From Methanosarcinales archaeon (lineage in GTDB: Archaea > Halobacteriota > Methanosarcinia > Methanosarcinales > Methanosarcinaceae), in NCBI GenBank assembly GCA_012329085.1, contig JAAXQB010000039.1:1-12313 (forward strand): a DNA stretch of 12,313 nucleotides, written 5' to 3'. This document shows, in pieces, positions 6,608-12,313 of the stretch (its first letter is position 1; each line of letters starts with the position of its first letter). Made by a program: the position numbers and the translations under genes. Below the pieces are notes generated by a model. That model was not told where the DNA came from. It saw nothing but the letters and a program-made list of their open reading frames with translations, and made no database searches.

Positions 6608-7150
6608 TTATTTTTTAAATTCTTCAATAATCGCATTTAATTTTTTGCCATTTATTAAAATAGACATGTTGGCACTTGGGTGGTATCTTGGGCAAATTGT
6701 CATTGTATCTAAATGTGGTGCAAAGTGTTTCAAAGTTGATAAGCCTTGCTCCCCAAGTGGACAAAGAACACCAAAAAATATTACAAGGTCATGCTGCCCT
6801 TCATTTCGTATGCCATCCCACGAAGAATCTCTTAGCCTATCAACAATGTTAATAACAGGCATAAACGCATCAGGTTTAAAATCTCTTTCAAGAAATCCTT
6901 TTATTGCATGCCCTACGGCAACTACGGGAATATCACACACCTTTAAAAGTTCGATAATATAATCTATCCCTAACTTATCATCATATTTAGAACTTAATAA
7001 AGAAGGACCAAATATAAATAATGGTCGTTTAGCTTTTTTTATTCTCTTTACATAGAGTTCTGGCGTGACTACTTTTGGAAGTTCTCCTTTTCCAAGACCT
7101 CTATTAATTTGCCAACAATGTTTAATATTTACTTTTGCAACATCTACCAT
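6608..7150 (-). CDS. cdhB: ACDS epsilon subunit (CdhB)
   Basis: The archaea-specific small subunit that binds the CO dehydrogenase CdhA in the alpha2-epsilon2 complex. It has a DHS-like, nucleotide-binding-type Rossmann fold and a proposed part in electron transfer or FAD contact. The 180 residues (family about 170) contain typical segments: R-P-L-F-I-F-G-P (42-49), I-P-V-V-A-V-G-H-A (74-82), D-L-V-I-F-F-G-V (121-128), and the C-terminal I-C-P-R-Y-H-P-S-A-N-M-S. The start ATG lies 6 nt after the cdhA stop, with GGAAGTGA within the end of cdhA as ribosome site. The two are therefore translationally coupled, matching their 1:1 complex. Confidence 0.95.
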   Translation of the reverse strand: MVDVAKVNIKHCWQINRGLGKGELPKVVTPELYVKRIKKAKRPLFIFGPSLLSSKYDDKLGIDYIIELLKVCDIPVVAVGHAIKGFLERDFKPDAFMPVINIVDRLRDSSWDGIRNEGQHDLVIFFGVLCPLGEQGLSTLKHFAPHLDTMTICPRYHPSANMSILINGKKLNAIIEEFKK

Positions 7151-7156
7151 TATAAT

Positions 7157-9463
7157 TCACTTCCATTTATGTTTAAATCGTTCAAGGCTTGTAGGATCTG
7201 GGATTTTACTTGGTTGCCAATCCATCAATTTAAGCTCTTCCATCATTTTTTTCTTTCTAGACATTGGTAAATCTGATACACTTCGGACAAAAACATACCA
7301 ATCATCAGGAAGAGTGCCAAAGTATTTTTCACTCAAATCAAAATAATGCGTAAGCTTTATCATTCTTCCCTTTGGAGTATCATTAGGACGAATGCACATT
7401 CTTGCCGCCATTACTATACACTCTTCTTTTGACTCTGCCGCATAAATAAGGTGCTCAGGTGCAGGTCCTATGAAACACTCTTCGCCATTTGATTTAACAT
7501 CGAATGCATTCCAATCTTCTTTCTTGTCTTTTCTACCAAGATATAATCTTCGATACTTAGATGCGTGTGGTCCTATGATTGCAGGAATCCCCCATCTATT
7601 ACATCCAACAGCAATTGCTTGTGCCTTTTGAGAGTATGCACCCCATGCAATTCCAACAGCTCCAATCCTATGCAAAATATAATCTGCTATTTCTTCATAA
7701 TTTCCTCTTAGATTTCTTCTTGCAAATATGCCTGCAATCTTAATACATGCCCCCGTTATATGGGAATTTGAAACACATGAACCAACATTACATAATCCAC
7801 CTTCTTCAAATCCTCCCGGATATTTTTCATATAAAGATACTCCATTTTCATCCTTATACATCGCAATATCCATTGCCGCACATCCTGATGCAACAACAAT
7901 GTATTTTCGTTTAAGGAATTCTTCTGCCATTTCTGCAAGTGCTCCCCTTCCTTTTGGATAGTTTGCACACCCAATAAATGCAATAACGCCTGGAATTGTT
8001 CCAAGCACAATTGGTGCCCCAACGATTCTTATTTCCGTATCTAATATAGGACCCCTTCCAGACCTTAGCATGAATTTTTCTTCTTTTATTTCTTTTTCTG
8101 ATGCTTTTTGTATCATGTCAAGTATAGGAATGTCCCACCCACATGCAGATTCACATACACCACATCCAAGACAAGTTTGATATACTTCTGAAAGTTGTGA
8201 AAAATCCCCTGTTCTTGCAAGTTTCATAGCATCTCTTATTGGTAAATCAAGTGGGCAAGAATTATCACATTCTTTACACAATTTACAACTTTTTGCAAGT
8301 GCTATTACTTCATCCGTATCAGGTATTGCTTTTATAGATTTTCTTTTTATAGATAATTCTTGTGCAACTCTAACAGCTACGATTCCTACCTTTTCCATGT
8401 CAAGTATCAATGCACCGGGTTCGCCTTCAACCAAATCTTTTATAATTTCATCTACTGAATCATTGGTTCTATCGGGCAAACCATAACAAATTTTGTCAGA
8501 AGTTGCAATAACTGCCATTTTAAGCTTTTTAGCTTCTTCAAAAGTATCTAATCGCACACATTGTTCATCAACAACAATAACATCAGGAACGCCAGATCGT
8601 ATAAAATACAAATGTTTTGAAATATGTCCTACAACCTTTGCAGATTCTTCATATCGCGTCAATTCATGTGCCGTACAACAAAGTCCGCATATTTCAATTT
8701 TATCCAAAACATCATTATCTGTTGCATAATTAATAACTTCTATTCCCGGAACTACATTGTGCCCAACACAAAGAACCACTGGTTTATTTTTATCAACAGT
8801 CCCCATCCCAACTTCAACCAATGGTGCATTAGGGTCTCCTTTTGGAAAATTATATCCTGAAATTTGAGCAAGTTCTGCCGCTTCCATGGCAACATGGTCA
8901 AGCATTCCTGCATGCATGGATTTTGATTCAAAATCTATATAATTGCTCTCTTGTCCTGTATGCACTGCTGACATACATTGAGCAATTTGTCCCTCCACAT
9001 AGATCATTACTTTTTTCAAATCTCCGATTGTTTCTGGTTTCATACCAAGAACAGTCATTATATTTGGTGCCGTATAATCAATAAAATTGCCAAGGTCTAT
9101 TTTAAAATCTGGACCGTGTTCTTCTATTAAGTGATCAATCATATGAGTCCCATGTGAGCCATGTGTTGCCGTTCCGATACAACTTGATAGATGATACATT
9201 CTTGCTTGTTGTGAGTCTATTGTTATTCCACATGCACCTTTCTTACCAGCTGTAAGGTCGCAAGTCCCATATGAACAAAGATTACAAGTATCGCCTTGTG
9301 GTGCATAAAATGGCTTGTATCTTTTCATTAAAAAGTAATCCCAATTTCTTAGCGTTGTTATAGAAGGTTCTGGAGTTGGACCCATAGGAGATTTCCAATT
9401 ATCCACTTCAATATCTTCTATGGTAAATGTGACATTATCTATTTTTGCAAGAGAACTTTTCAA
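7157..9463 (-). CDS. cdhA: ACDS CO dehydrogenase, alpha subunit (CdhA)
   Basis: Nickel-iron CO dehydrogenase: interconverts CO and CO2 at the Ni-Fe-S C-cluster and feeds ferredoxin. Numbered from the TTG at 9463, it shows the N-terminal cluster cysteines C60, C63, C68, C78; C-cluster candidates H235 (G-H-N-V), C263 (G-L-C-C), C499, C528 and C558/C563 (C-N-V-G-S-C); and two ferredoxin-type [4Fe-4S] motifs, C393-x2-C-x2-C-x3-C-P and C431-x2-C-x2-C-x3-C, found in the archaeal enzyme but not the bacterial one. The length is 768, and Methanosarcina enzymes are near 800. There is no ATG start. The frame is open back to a TAA at 9497-9499, with ATT (9493) and TTG (9463) as candidates. The only good ribosome-site match (GAGAGGG, 9501-9508) favours about 9493, or GTG 9489 if one base were missing. 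First gene of the cluster. Confidence 0.95.
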   Translation of the reverse strand: MKSSLAKIDNVTFTIEDIEVDNWKSPMGPTPEPSITTLRNWDYFLMKRYKPFYAPQGDTCNLCSYGTCDLTAGKKGACGITIDSQQARMYHLSSCIGTATHGSHGTHMIDHLIEEHGPDFKIDLGNFIDYTAPNIMTVLGMKPETIGDLKKVMIYVEGQIAQCMSAVHTGQESNYIDFESKSMHAGMLDHVAMEAAELAQISGYNFPKGDPNAPLVEVGMGTVDKNKPVVLCVGHNVVPGIEVINYATDNDVLDKIEICGLCCTAHELTRYEESAKVVGHISKHLYFIRSGVPDVIVVDEQCVRLDTFEEAKKLKMAVIATSDKICYGLPDRTNDSVDEIIKDLVEGEPGALILDMEKVGIVAVRVAQELSIKRKSIKAIPDTDEVIALAKSCKLCKECDNSCPLDLPIRDAMKLARTGDFSQLSEVYQTCLGCGVCESACGWDIPILDMIQKASEKEIKEEKFMLRSGRGPILDTEIRIVGAPIVLGTIPGVIAFIGCANYPKGRGALAEMAEEFLKRKYIVVASGCAAMDIAMYKDENGVSLYEKYPGGFEEGGLCNVGSCVSNSHITGACIKIAGIFARRNLRGNYEEIADYILHRIGAVGIAWGAYSQKAQAIAVGCNRWGIPAIIGPHASKYRRLYLGRKDKKEDWNAFDVKSNGEECFIGPAPEHLIYAAESKEECIVMAARMCIRPNDTPKGRMIKLTHYFDLSEKYFGTLPDDWYVFVRSVSDLPMSRKKKMMEELKLMDWQPSKIPDPTSLERFKHKWK

Positions 9464-9517
9464 TTCTTTGACTTTGAATGCTATTTCACTAATAAGTTAT
9501 CCCTCTCGTTTTTTTTA

Positions 9518-9527
9518 TTTTTATATA
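9518..9527 (-). promoter_or_regulatory. likely TATA box of the cdhA promoter
   Basis: Minus-strand TATATAAAAA. It predicts a transcription start near 9497, so the mRNA would have almost no leader if translation begins at 9493, or about 35 nt if it begins at TTG 9463. The box directly abuts the end of a palindromic repeat unit (9528-9549), so the BRE position falls inside the repeat. Methanosarcina cdhA has a long leader; an upstream promoter therefore remains possible here. Confidence 0.45.
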
Positions 9528-9553
9528 GCTCATTTAAGAATGAATGAGCGTTA
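9528..9553. repeat. palindromic repeat unit at the cdhA promoter
   Basis: GCTCATT (9528-9534)/AATGAGC (9543-9549), loop of 8 nt, followed by GTTA, plus orientation. Its outer end touches the putative TATA box of cdhA. Confidence 0.85.
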
Positions 9554-9560
9554 TTTGATT

Positions 9561-9573
9561 TTTAAACTACAAT
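9561..9573 (-). promoter_or_regulatory. 13-nt motif shared by the cdhA and cdhC upstream regions
   Basis: ATTGTAGTTTAAA on the minus strand, identical to 6574-6586 upstream of cdhC and in the same orientation. Neither lies in a palindrome unit. It could be a regulator site, a promoter element (TTTAAA as a TATA variant) or a trace of duplication. Confidence 0.35.
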
Positions 9574-9850
9574 CAATTTTTAAGATATGAGAAAAAATAG
9601 ATTGTAAAATTTATGTAGAAATTATTTATTTTTAAGTTTTAAAAAGGCAATCATACTTTGAAAATCTGTATCAATATCGAATGTTGCACAATATTTTTAA
9701 TTGTGTCATGACAAGATATGGAAAATATTTTTCGTTTTTTTTTGTAAATAGGGTTACTGATACATAAATTTTCAAATGTATTGTATTCTACATTATTAAA
9801 CATTATAATTCTTTTTATCAGTTATAAACTTTTCTTTATTTCTATCAAAA

Positions 9851-9891
9851 ATCAAAGATTTTTTCAAACGCTCATTCATTCTTAAATGAGC
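9851..9891 (-). repeat. palindromic repeat unit plus 20-nt spacer (left flank of ppk2 block)
   Basis: On the minus strand, a stem GCTCATT/AATGAGC (plus 9870-9876 and 9885-9891) is followed by CGTTTGAAAAAATCTTTGAT (plus 9851-9870). The latter 20 nt are an exact inverted match to 11230-11249 behind ppk2. Together the two copies bracket a 1.4-kb block that holds the miniature element and ppk2. Confidence 0.8.
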
Positions 9892-10288
9892 TATGAAAAA
9901 AGGAAAAAATAGAAATTATAAAAGAATCAAAATTGGGCATAATAAATAATTTACTGTTTTATTAACATTAAAAAGAAGTGGATTTTGTTAAACAATAATA
10001 AATTATTTCTTTAATTTCACAGCATCTACGCTCGCATGCAAAGAATCCATGACTTTCGTTCTTGTATGTTAGCACCTTGTTTGTTTCGTTAATTTCAACA
10101 TCACGAATATTGTTTTTCCATTAAAAACAAAATACAACTCAATCGAAATTATATTCAAATATGTATTTGACTATGGGATAAGTGCTATCGATAATATAAA
10201 TAAAAAAACTCAACTGTATGGTGTGAATATCTATTATTACATAAGTTAGATATATGATTGATTAGAATATATAATTAATATAAAACAA

Positions 10289-10423
10289 GGCACTGTTCCA
10301 AAATCCAGTTATTTTGGCATTTATTGCCTATACTAATTTTCTGGATTTATGCCTCTGATGGTCGAAATCTGTGCAAATCATTTTTGATCATTACTTTAAA
10401 ATAACTGGGAAAGGTATTGTGCC
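10289..10423. mobile_element. 135-bp miniature inverted-repeat transposable element (MITE)
   Basis: The imperfect terminal inverted repeats are 27 nt on the left (10289-10315) and 26 nt on the right (10398-10423), sharing GGCAC at the tips and CCAGTTATTTT inside. The element is flanked by a perfect 9-bp direct repeat ATAAAACAA (10280-10288 and 10424-10432), a target-site duplication. It has no coding capacity, so it must be mobilised in trans. The left tip GGCACTGTT matches the start of IS6/IS26-type ends (GGCACTGTTGCAAA), but those normally make 8-bp duplications, so the parent family is uncertain. It sits 49 nt upstream of the ppk2 start and may have separated the gene from an older promoter. 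Confidence 0.85.
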
Positions 10424-10472
10424 ATAAAACAAAAAGTTAGAATGTATATGATATTAAAAAAGGAAATTAAAT

Positions 10473-11228
10473 ATGAGTAAAGCAAAATGTAATGGAAAAA
10501 ATATTAATATAATAGATATAAATGCCATAGATTTATCTAAAAAAATTTCAAGAGCCGAATATGAAATTAAAATTAAAAGTTTGCAACTTGAATTACTGCC
10601 TTTGCAACTTGCCCTTAAAAATGAATCTAAAAAAAGAATGATAATTACTGTTGAAGGGTGGGATGCAGCTGGAAAAGGAGGTTCAATAAAAAGATTAGTT
10701 GAAAGACTTGACCCAAGAGGATATAAAGTATATTCAATTGCAGCTCCTGAACCAAATGAACAAAAAAGGCATTATATGTATCGATTTTGGACTAAATTAC
10801 CATTACCCGGAGAAATCGTTGTATTTGATAGGTCATGGTATGGGCGAGTTTTAGTGGAAAAAATAGAAGAATTTGCAAAAAAAGAAGAAGTTAAAAGAGC
10901 ATATGAAGAAATAAATTCTTTTGAGAAAACACTTGTTAAAGATGAAGTTATTGTTCTTAAATTTTGGTTTCAAATAAGTAAAGAAGAACAACTAAAAAGA
11001 TTTACAGATAGAAAACTAGATCCACTTAAATCATGGAAACTTACTGAGGAGGATTGGAGAAATAGAGAGCGATGGAGCGAGTATGAAGATGCAGCTCAAA
11101 TCATGTTTGAAAAAACACATACAAAACACTGTCCATGGCACATAATTGAATCCAATAATAAAAAATATGCAAGAATTAAATTCATTCAAACAGTAATCGA
11201 TGCTTTAAAATTAGCACTTTGTAAATAA
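10473..11228 (+). CDS. ppk2: polyphosphate kinase 2 family protein (PPK2)
   Basis: A soluble phosphotransferase that uses polyphosphate to phosphorylate nucleotides (or the reverse). Motifs: Walker A G-W-D-A-A-G-K-G-G (62-70), Walker B V-V-F-D-R-S-W-Y-G-R (116-125), and the lid region R-F-T-D-R-K-L-D-P-L-K-S-W-K (176-189). E-G-W-D-A-A-G-K-G-G and A-A-P-E-P-N-E resemble the catalytic domain of polyphosphate:AMP phosphotransferases, but this is one 251-residue domain, whereas the classical two-domain forms are about 500. Substrate preference (AMP, ADP or GDP) cannot be read off. The start has AAAAAAGGAAA a few bases upstream. It diverges from the cdh cluster. A miniature element lies just upstream and a palindromic repeat just downstream. 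Confidence 0.93.
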   Translation: MSKAKCNGKNINIIDINAIDLSKKISRAEYEIKIKSLQLELLPLQLALKNESKKRMIITVEGWDAAGKGGSIKRLVERLDPRGYKVYSIAAPEPNEQKRHYMYRFWTKLPLPGEIVVFDRSWYGRVLVEKIEEFAKKEEVKRAYEEINSFEKTLVKDEVIVLKFWFQISKEEQLKRFTDRKLDPLKSWKLTEEDWRNRERWSEYEDAAQIMFEKTHTKHCPWHIIESNNKKYARIKFIQTVIDALKLALCK

Positions 11229-11229
11229 T

Positions 11230-11274
11230 CGTTTGAAAAAATCTTTGATAGCCCATTCAGAATGAATGAGCGTT
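11230..11274 (+). repeat. 20-nt spacer plus palindromic repeat unit behind ppk2
   Basis: CGTTTGAAAAAATCTTTGAT (11230-11249) is followed by AG and a slightly decayed palindrome, GCCCATTC (11251-11258)/GAATGAGC (11264-11271), with GTT behind it. The left arm has one mismatch against the right arm. It is the inverted partner of 9851-9891 and also shares AAAATCTTTGATAGC with the cluster upstream of cdhC. Confidence 0.8.
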
Positions 11275-11294
11275 AATATATAATCTATAAATAT
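11275..11294 (+). promoter_or_regulatory. possible TATA elements for the methyltransferase gene
   Basis: AATATATAAT and TATAAATATT lie 30-48 nt upstream of ATG 11323. The second would place transcription start a few bases before the ATG, i.e. a leaderless or near-leaderless mRNA. That fits the lack of any Shine-Dalgarno sequence before this gene. Confidence 0.35.
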
Positions 11295-11322
11295 TAGATA
11301 CAGAAATAAACACCATTAAATT

Positions 11323-11928
11323 ATGAAGCAAAGAAAACTTGAAATACTTCTTCAAAAAGCACATAGTTTTGATAAACCCAAAGTACATCTTGAACAATAT
11401 CAAACACCTGCAATACTTGCTGCAGAATTGCTTCATTTTGCATATATGCATAATGACCTTGAAGGAACAGTGTATGATCTTGGTTGTGGGACAGGCATGC
11501 TTGCAATAGGTGCAAAACTACTTGGTGCAGAGAAAGTAGTTGGAATTGAAAAAGATAAAGATGCACTTAAAATAGCAAAAAAGAATGCAAAAATGTATGG
11601 CGTTGATATTGAGTTTTATTGTTGCGATATAACCGAAATCGAAGGTTTTGCAGATACGGTTATCATGAATCCACCGTTTGGGGCACAATCAAAAGGAAAT
11701 GATCGACCGTTTCTTAAAGTAGGTCTTAGCATAAGTAAAACATTATATTCCATCCATAATATAGGAAGTTATGATTTTATTAATAAATTTATAGATCCAA
11801 GTTTTATTGAAAATTGGTATGTAACAAATTTTTCTATAAAGCGAACCTTTAAATTTCATAAAAAAGATATAGAATGGATTAAAGTTGAAATATATCGAAT
11901 TATTTGCAATATGGAAAATGAAAATTAA
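11323..11928 (+). CDS. METTL5-like N6-adenine rRNA methyltransferase
   Basis: A class I SAM-dependent methyltransferase. SAM-binding motif I is D-L-G-C-G-T-G (52-58), with the acidic residue E76 at the end of strand 2 (V-V-G-I-E). The amino-methylation motif N-P-P-F (116-119) is followed by [12 protein letters not shown]. This closely follows the N-P-P-F-G...K-G-x-D-x-x-F-L pattern of METTL5, the enzyme that makes m6A in small-subunit rRNA. The segments E-Q-Y-x-T-P (24-29), Y-S-I-H (142-145) and K-F-H-K-K-D near the C-terminus also match that family. In eukaryotes METTL5 acts with TRMT112; archaea have a Trm112-like partner. The length of 201 is normal. The ATG lacks a ribosome site, consistent with leaderless translation. 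It could have another nucleic-acid target. Confidence 0.88.
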   Translation: MKQRKLEILLQKAHSFDKPKVHLEQYQTPAILAAELLHFAYMHNDLEGTVYDLGCGTGMLAIGAKLLGAEKVVGIEKDKDALKIAKKNAKMYGVDIEFYCCDITEIEGFADTVIMNPPFGAQSKGNDRPFLKVGLSISKTLYSIHNIGSYDFINKFIDPSFIENWYVTNFSIKRTFKFHKKDIEWIKVEIYRIICNMENEN

Positions 11929-11931
11929 AGA

Positions 11932-11938
11932 TTTTTTT
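11932..11938 (+). terminator. T7 tract behind the methyltransferase gene
   Basis: TTTTTTT begins 4 nt after the TAA stop, a position and length suited to archaeal U-tract termination. Confidence 0.5.
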
Positions 11939-11946
11939 AATTGTAT

Positions 11947-12313
11947 TAGGAGTTACGCAGTTCAATAGAATGTGATAAAGTTAAGGTATGAACACACCAA
12001 AATGTAACGAAATAGATTACATCAATTTCTTGGTTGCGGCCCAGAAGGCATTCAGTGCTGTGGAAGCATCCAAGACGTATCCGGCTGGAGATGATGGGCC
12101 AGCGCATGATGCTTACACCCGTCTGCTGTACCGAATTCGATCGGATGGCGAAGCACTGTGGCCTGAGGTAGAGCCTCTGGTTGAACTTGGTAAGGGCTTG
12201 CTGATTGTTGACGACACCACGCTGGACAAATTCTATGCCCAGCAAATGGCGTTGGTCACGCGTCACTGGTCGGGCAAGCACGGACAGGTTGTCCAAGGAA
12301 TCAACCTGATTTC
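11947..12313 (+). mobile_element. left part of an insertion sequence, cut by the window edge
   Basis: From about 11947 the sequence changes abruptly to much higher GC, carrying a DDE transposase gene that runs off the window. The DNA AGGAGTTACGCAG near 11948-11960 is where the left inverted repeat probably begins, since it lies between the T-tract of the preceding gene and the transposase start. The exact end, target duplication and right half cannot be seen. Confidence 0.65.
11988..12313 (+). CDS. DDE transposase, N-terminal 108 residues (IS701/IS4-like)
   Basis: Translated from ATG 11988 (TTAAGG just upstream), the frame is open to the window end. It begins M-N-T-P-K-C-N-E-I-D-Y-I-N-F-L and contains G-P-A-H-D-A-Y-T-R-L-L, then L-L-I-V-D-D-T-T-L-D-K (the first catalytic aspartate region) and H-W-S-G-K-H-G-Q-V-V-Q-G-I-N-L-I. 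These are hallmarks of a widespread transposase group usually placed with IS701/IS4. The codon use is rich in G and C, unlike every neighbour, pointing to recent arrival from a different genomic background. The family call is from memory of the pattern. Completeness of the gene is unknown. Confidence 0.85.
   Translation, partial: MNTPKCNEIDYINFLVAAQKAFSAVEASKTYPAGDDGPAHDAYTRLLYRIRSDGEALWPEVEPLVELGKGLLIVDDTTLDKFYAQQMALVTRHWSGKHGQVVQGINLI

Larger units (their letters stand above)
9464..10472. other. intergenic region between the divergent cdhA and ppk2
   Basis: About 1 kb with no convincing gene. It holds the cdhA promoter region, two palindromic repeat units (9528-9553 and 9867-9891) and a 135-bp miniature element (10289-10423). 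On the minus strand a 50-codon open stretch (9968-10120) has a less AT-biased composition and a C-E-R-R-C-C motif, but no ATG and no ribosome site. Upstream in the same frame are more stops. It may be a decayed gene end. No tRNA or other RNA gene was recognised. Confidence 0.65.

Noticed and set aside
487..9463. Pyrrolysine (in-frame TAG) in the cdh genes
   Set aside because: No internal amber codon is seen; only cooC ends in TAG, and a TAA follows two codons later.
9968..10120. 50-codon minus-strand stretch with C-E-R-R-C-C
   Set aside because: No start codon near a ribosome site, stops just upstream in frame, and no recognisable family; mentioned only as a possible gene remnant.
11946..12296. 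116-codon minus-strand open frame at the right end
   Set aside because: It is the antisense shadow of the transposase frame, whose plus-strand product carries clear transposase motifs.

Overview
This is an AT-rich archaeal window carrying a complete acetyl-CoA decarbonylase/synthase (ACDS, CODH/ACS) locus on the minus strand. The order, read 5'->3' on that strand, is cdhA, cdhB, cdhC, cooC, cdhD, cdhE. The epsilon subunit (CdhB), the two extra ferredoxin-type clusters in CdhA and this gene order are archaeal features and fit the Methanosarcinales-type operon (methanogens and ANME-2-like relatives). I cannot name the genus. Together the products split or build acetyl-CoA: CdhAB oxidises or reduces CO/CO2, CdhC carries the A-cluster where acetyl-CoA is made or cleaved, CdhDE is the corrinoid Fe-S methyl carrier, and CooC is the nickel-insertion ATPase.

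Layout. 1-486: AT-rich flank downstream of cdhE with oligo-T termination tracts. 487-3036: cdhE and cdhD, 6 nt apart. 3108-3872: cooC. 3873-4721: an unusually long gap inside the locus, holding palindromic repeats, a possible 66-codon gene with an internal 16-residue duplication, and a hairpin plus T-run directly behind cdhC that looks like a terminator. 4722-6287: cdhC, with the start revised from sequence. 6288-6607: a cluster of palindromic repeats. 6608-9463: cdhB and cdhA. 9464-10472: about 1 kb without a convincing gene, containing the cdhA promoter region and a 135-bp miniature transposable element with a perfect 9-bp target duplication. 10473-11228: single-domain PPK2 polyphosphate kinase. 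11323-11928: METTL5-like N6-adenine methyltransferase. 11988-end: the 5' part of a DDE transposase in markedly GC-richer DNA, i.e. an insertion sequence cut off by the window edge.

The most unusual feature is a dispersed family of short palindromes (about a dozen copies). The typical form is GCTCATTY, a 5-8 nt loop, RAATGAGC, followed by GTT(T/A). The stems differ between copies by paired, compensatory changes. They sit only between genes, break up what is normally a compact operon, and lie in the leader of cdhC and directly against the putative TATA box of cdhA. They may be a REP-like element family, structured RNA in the cdh transcript, or both.
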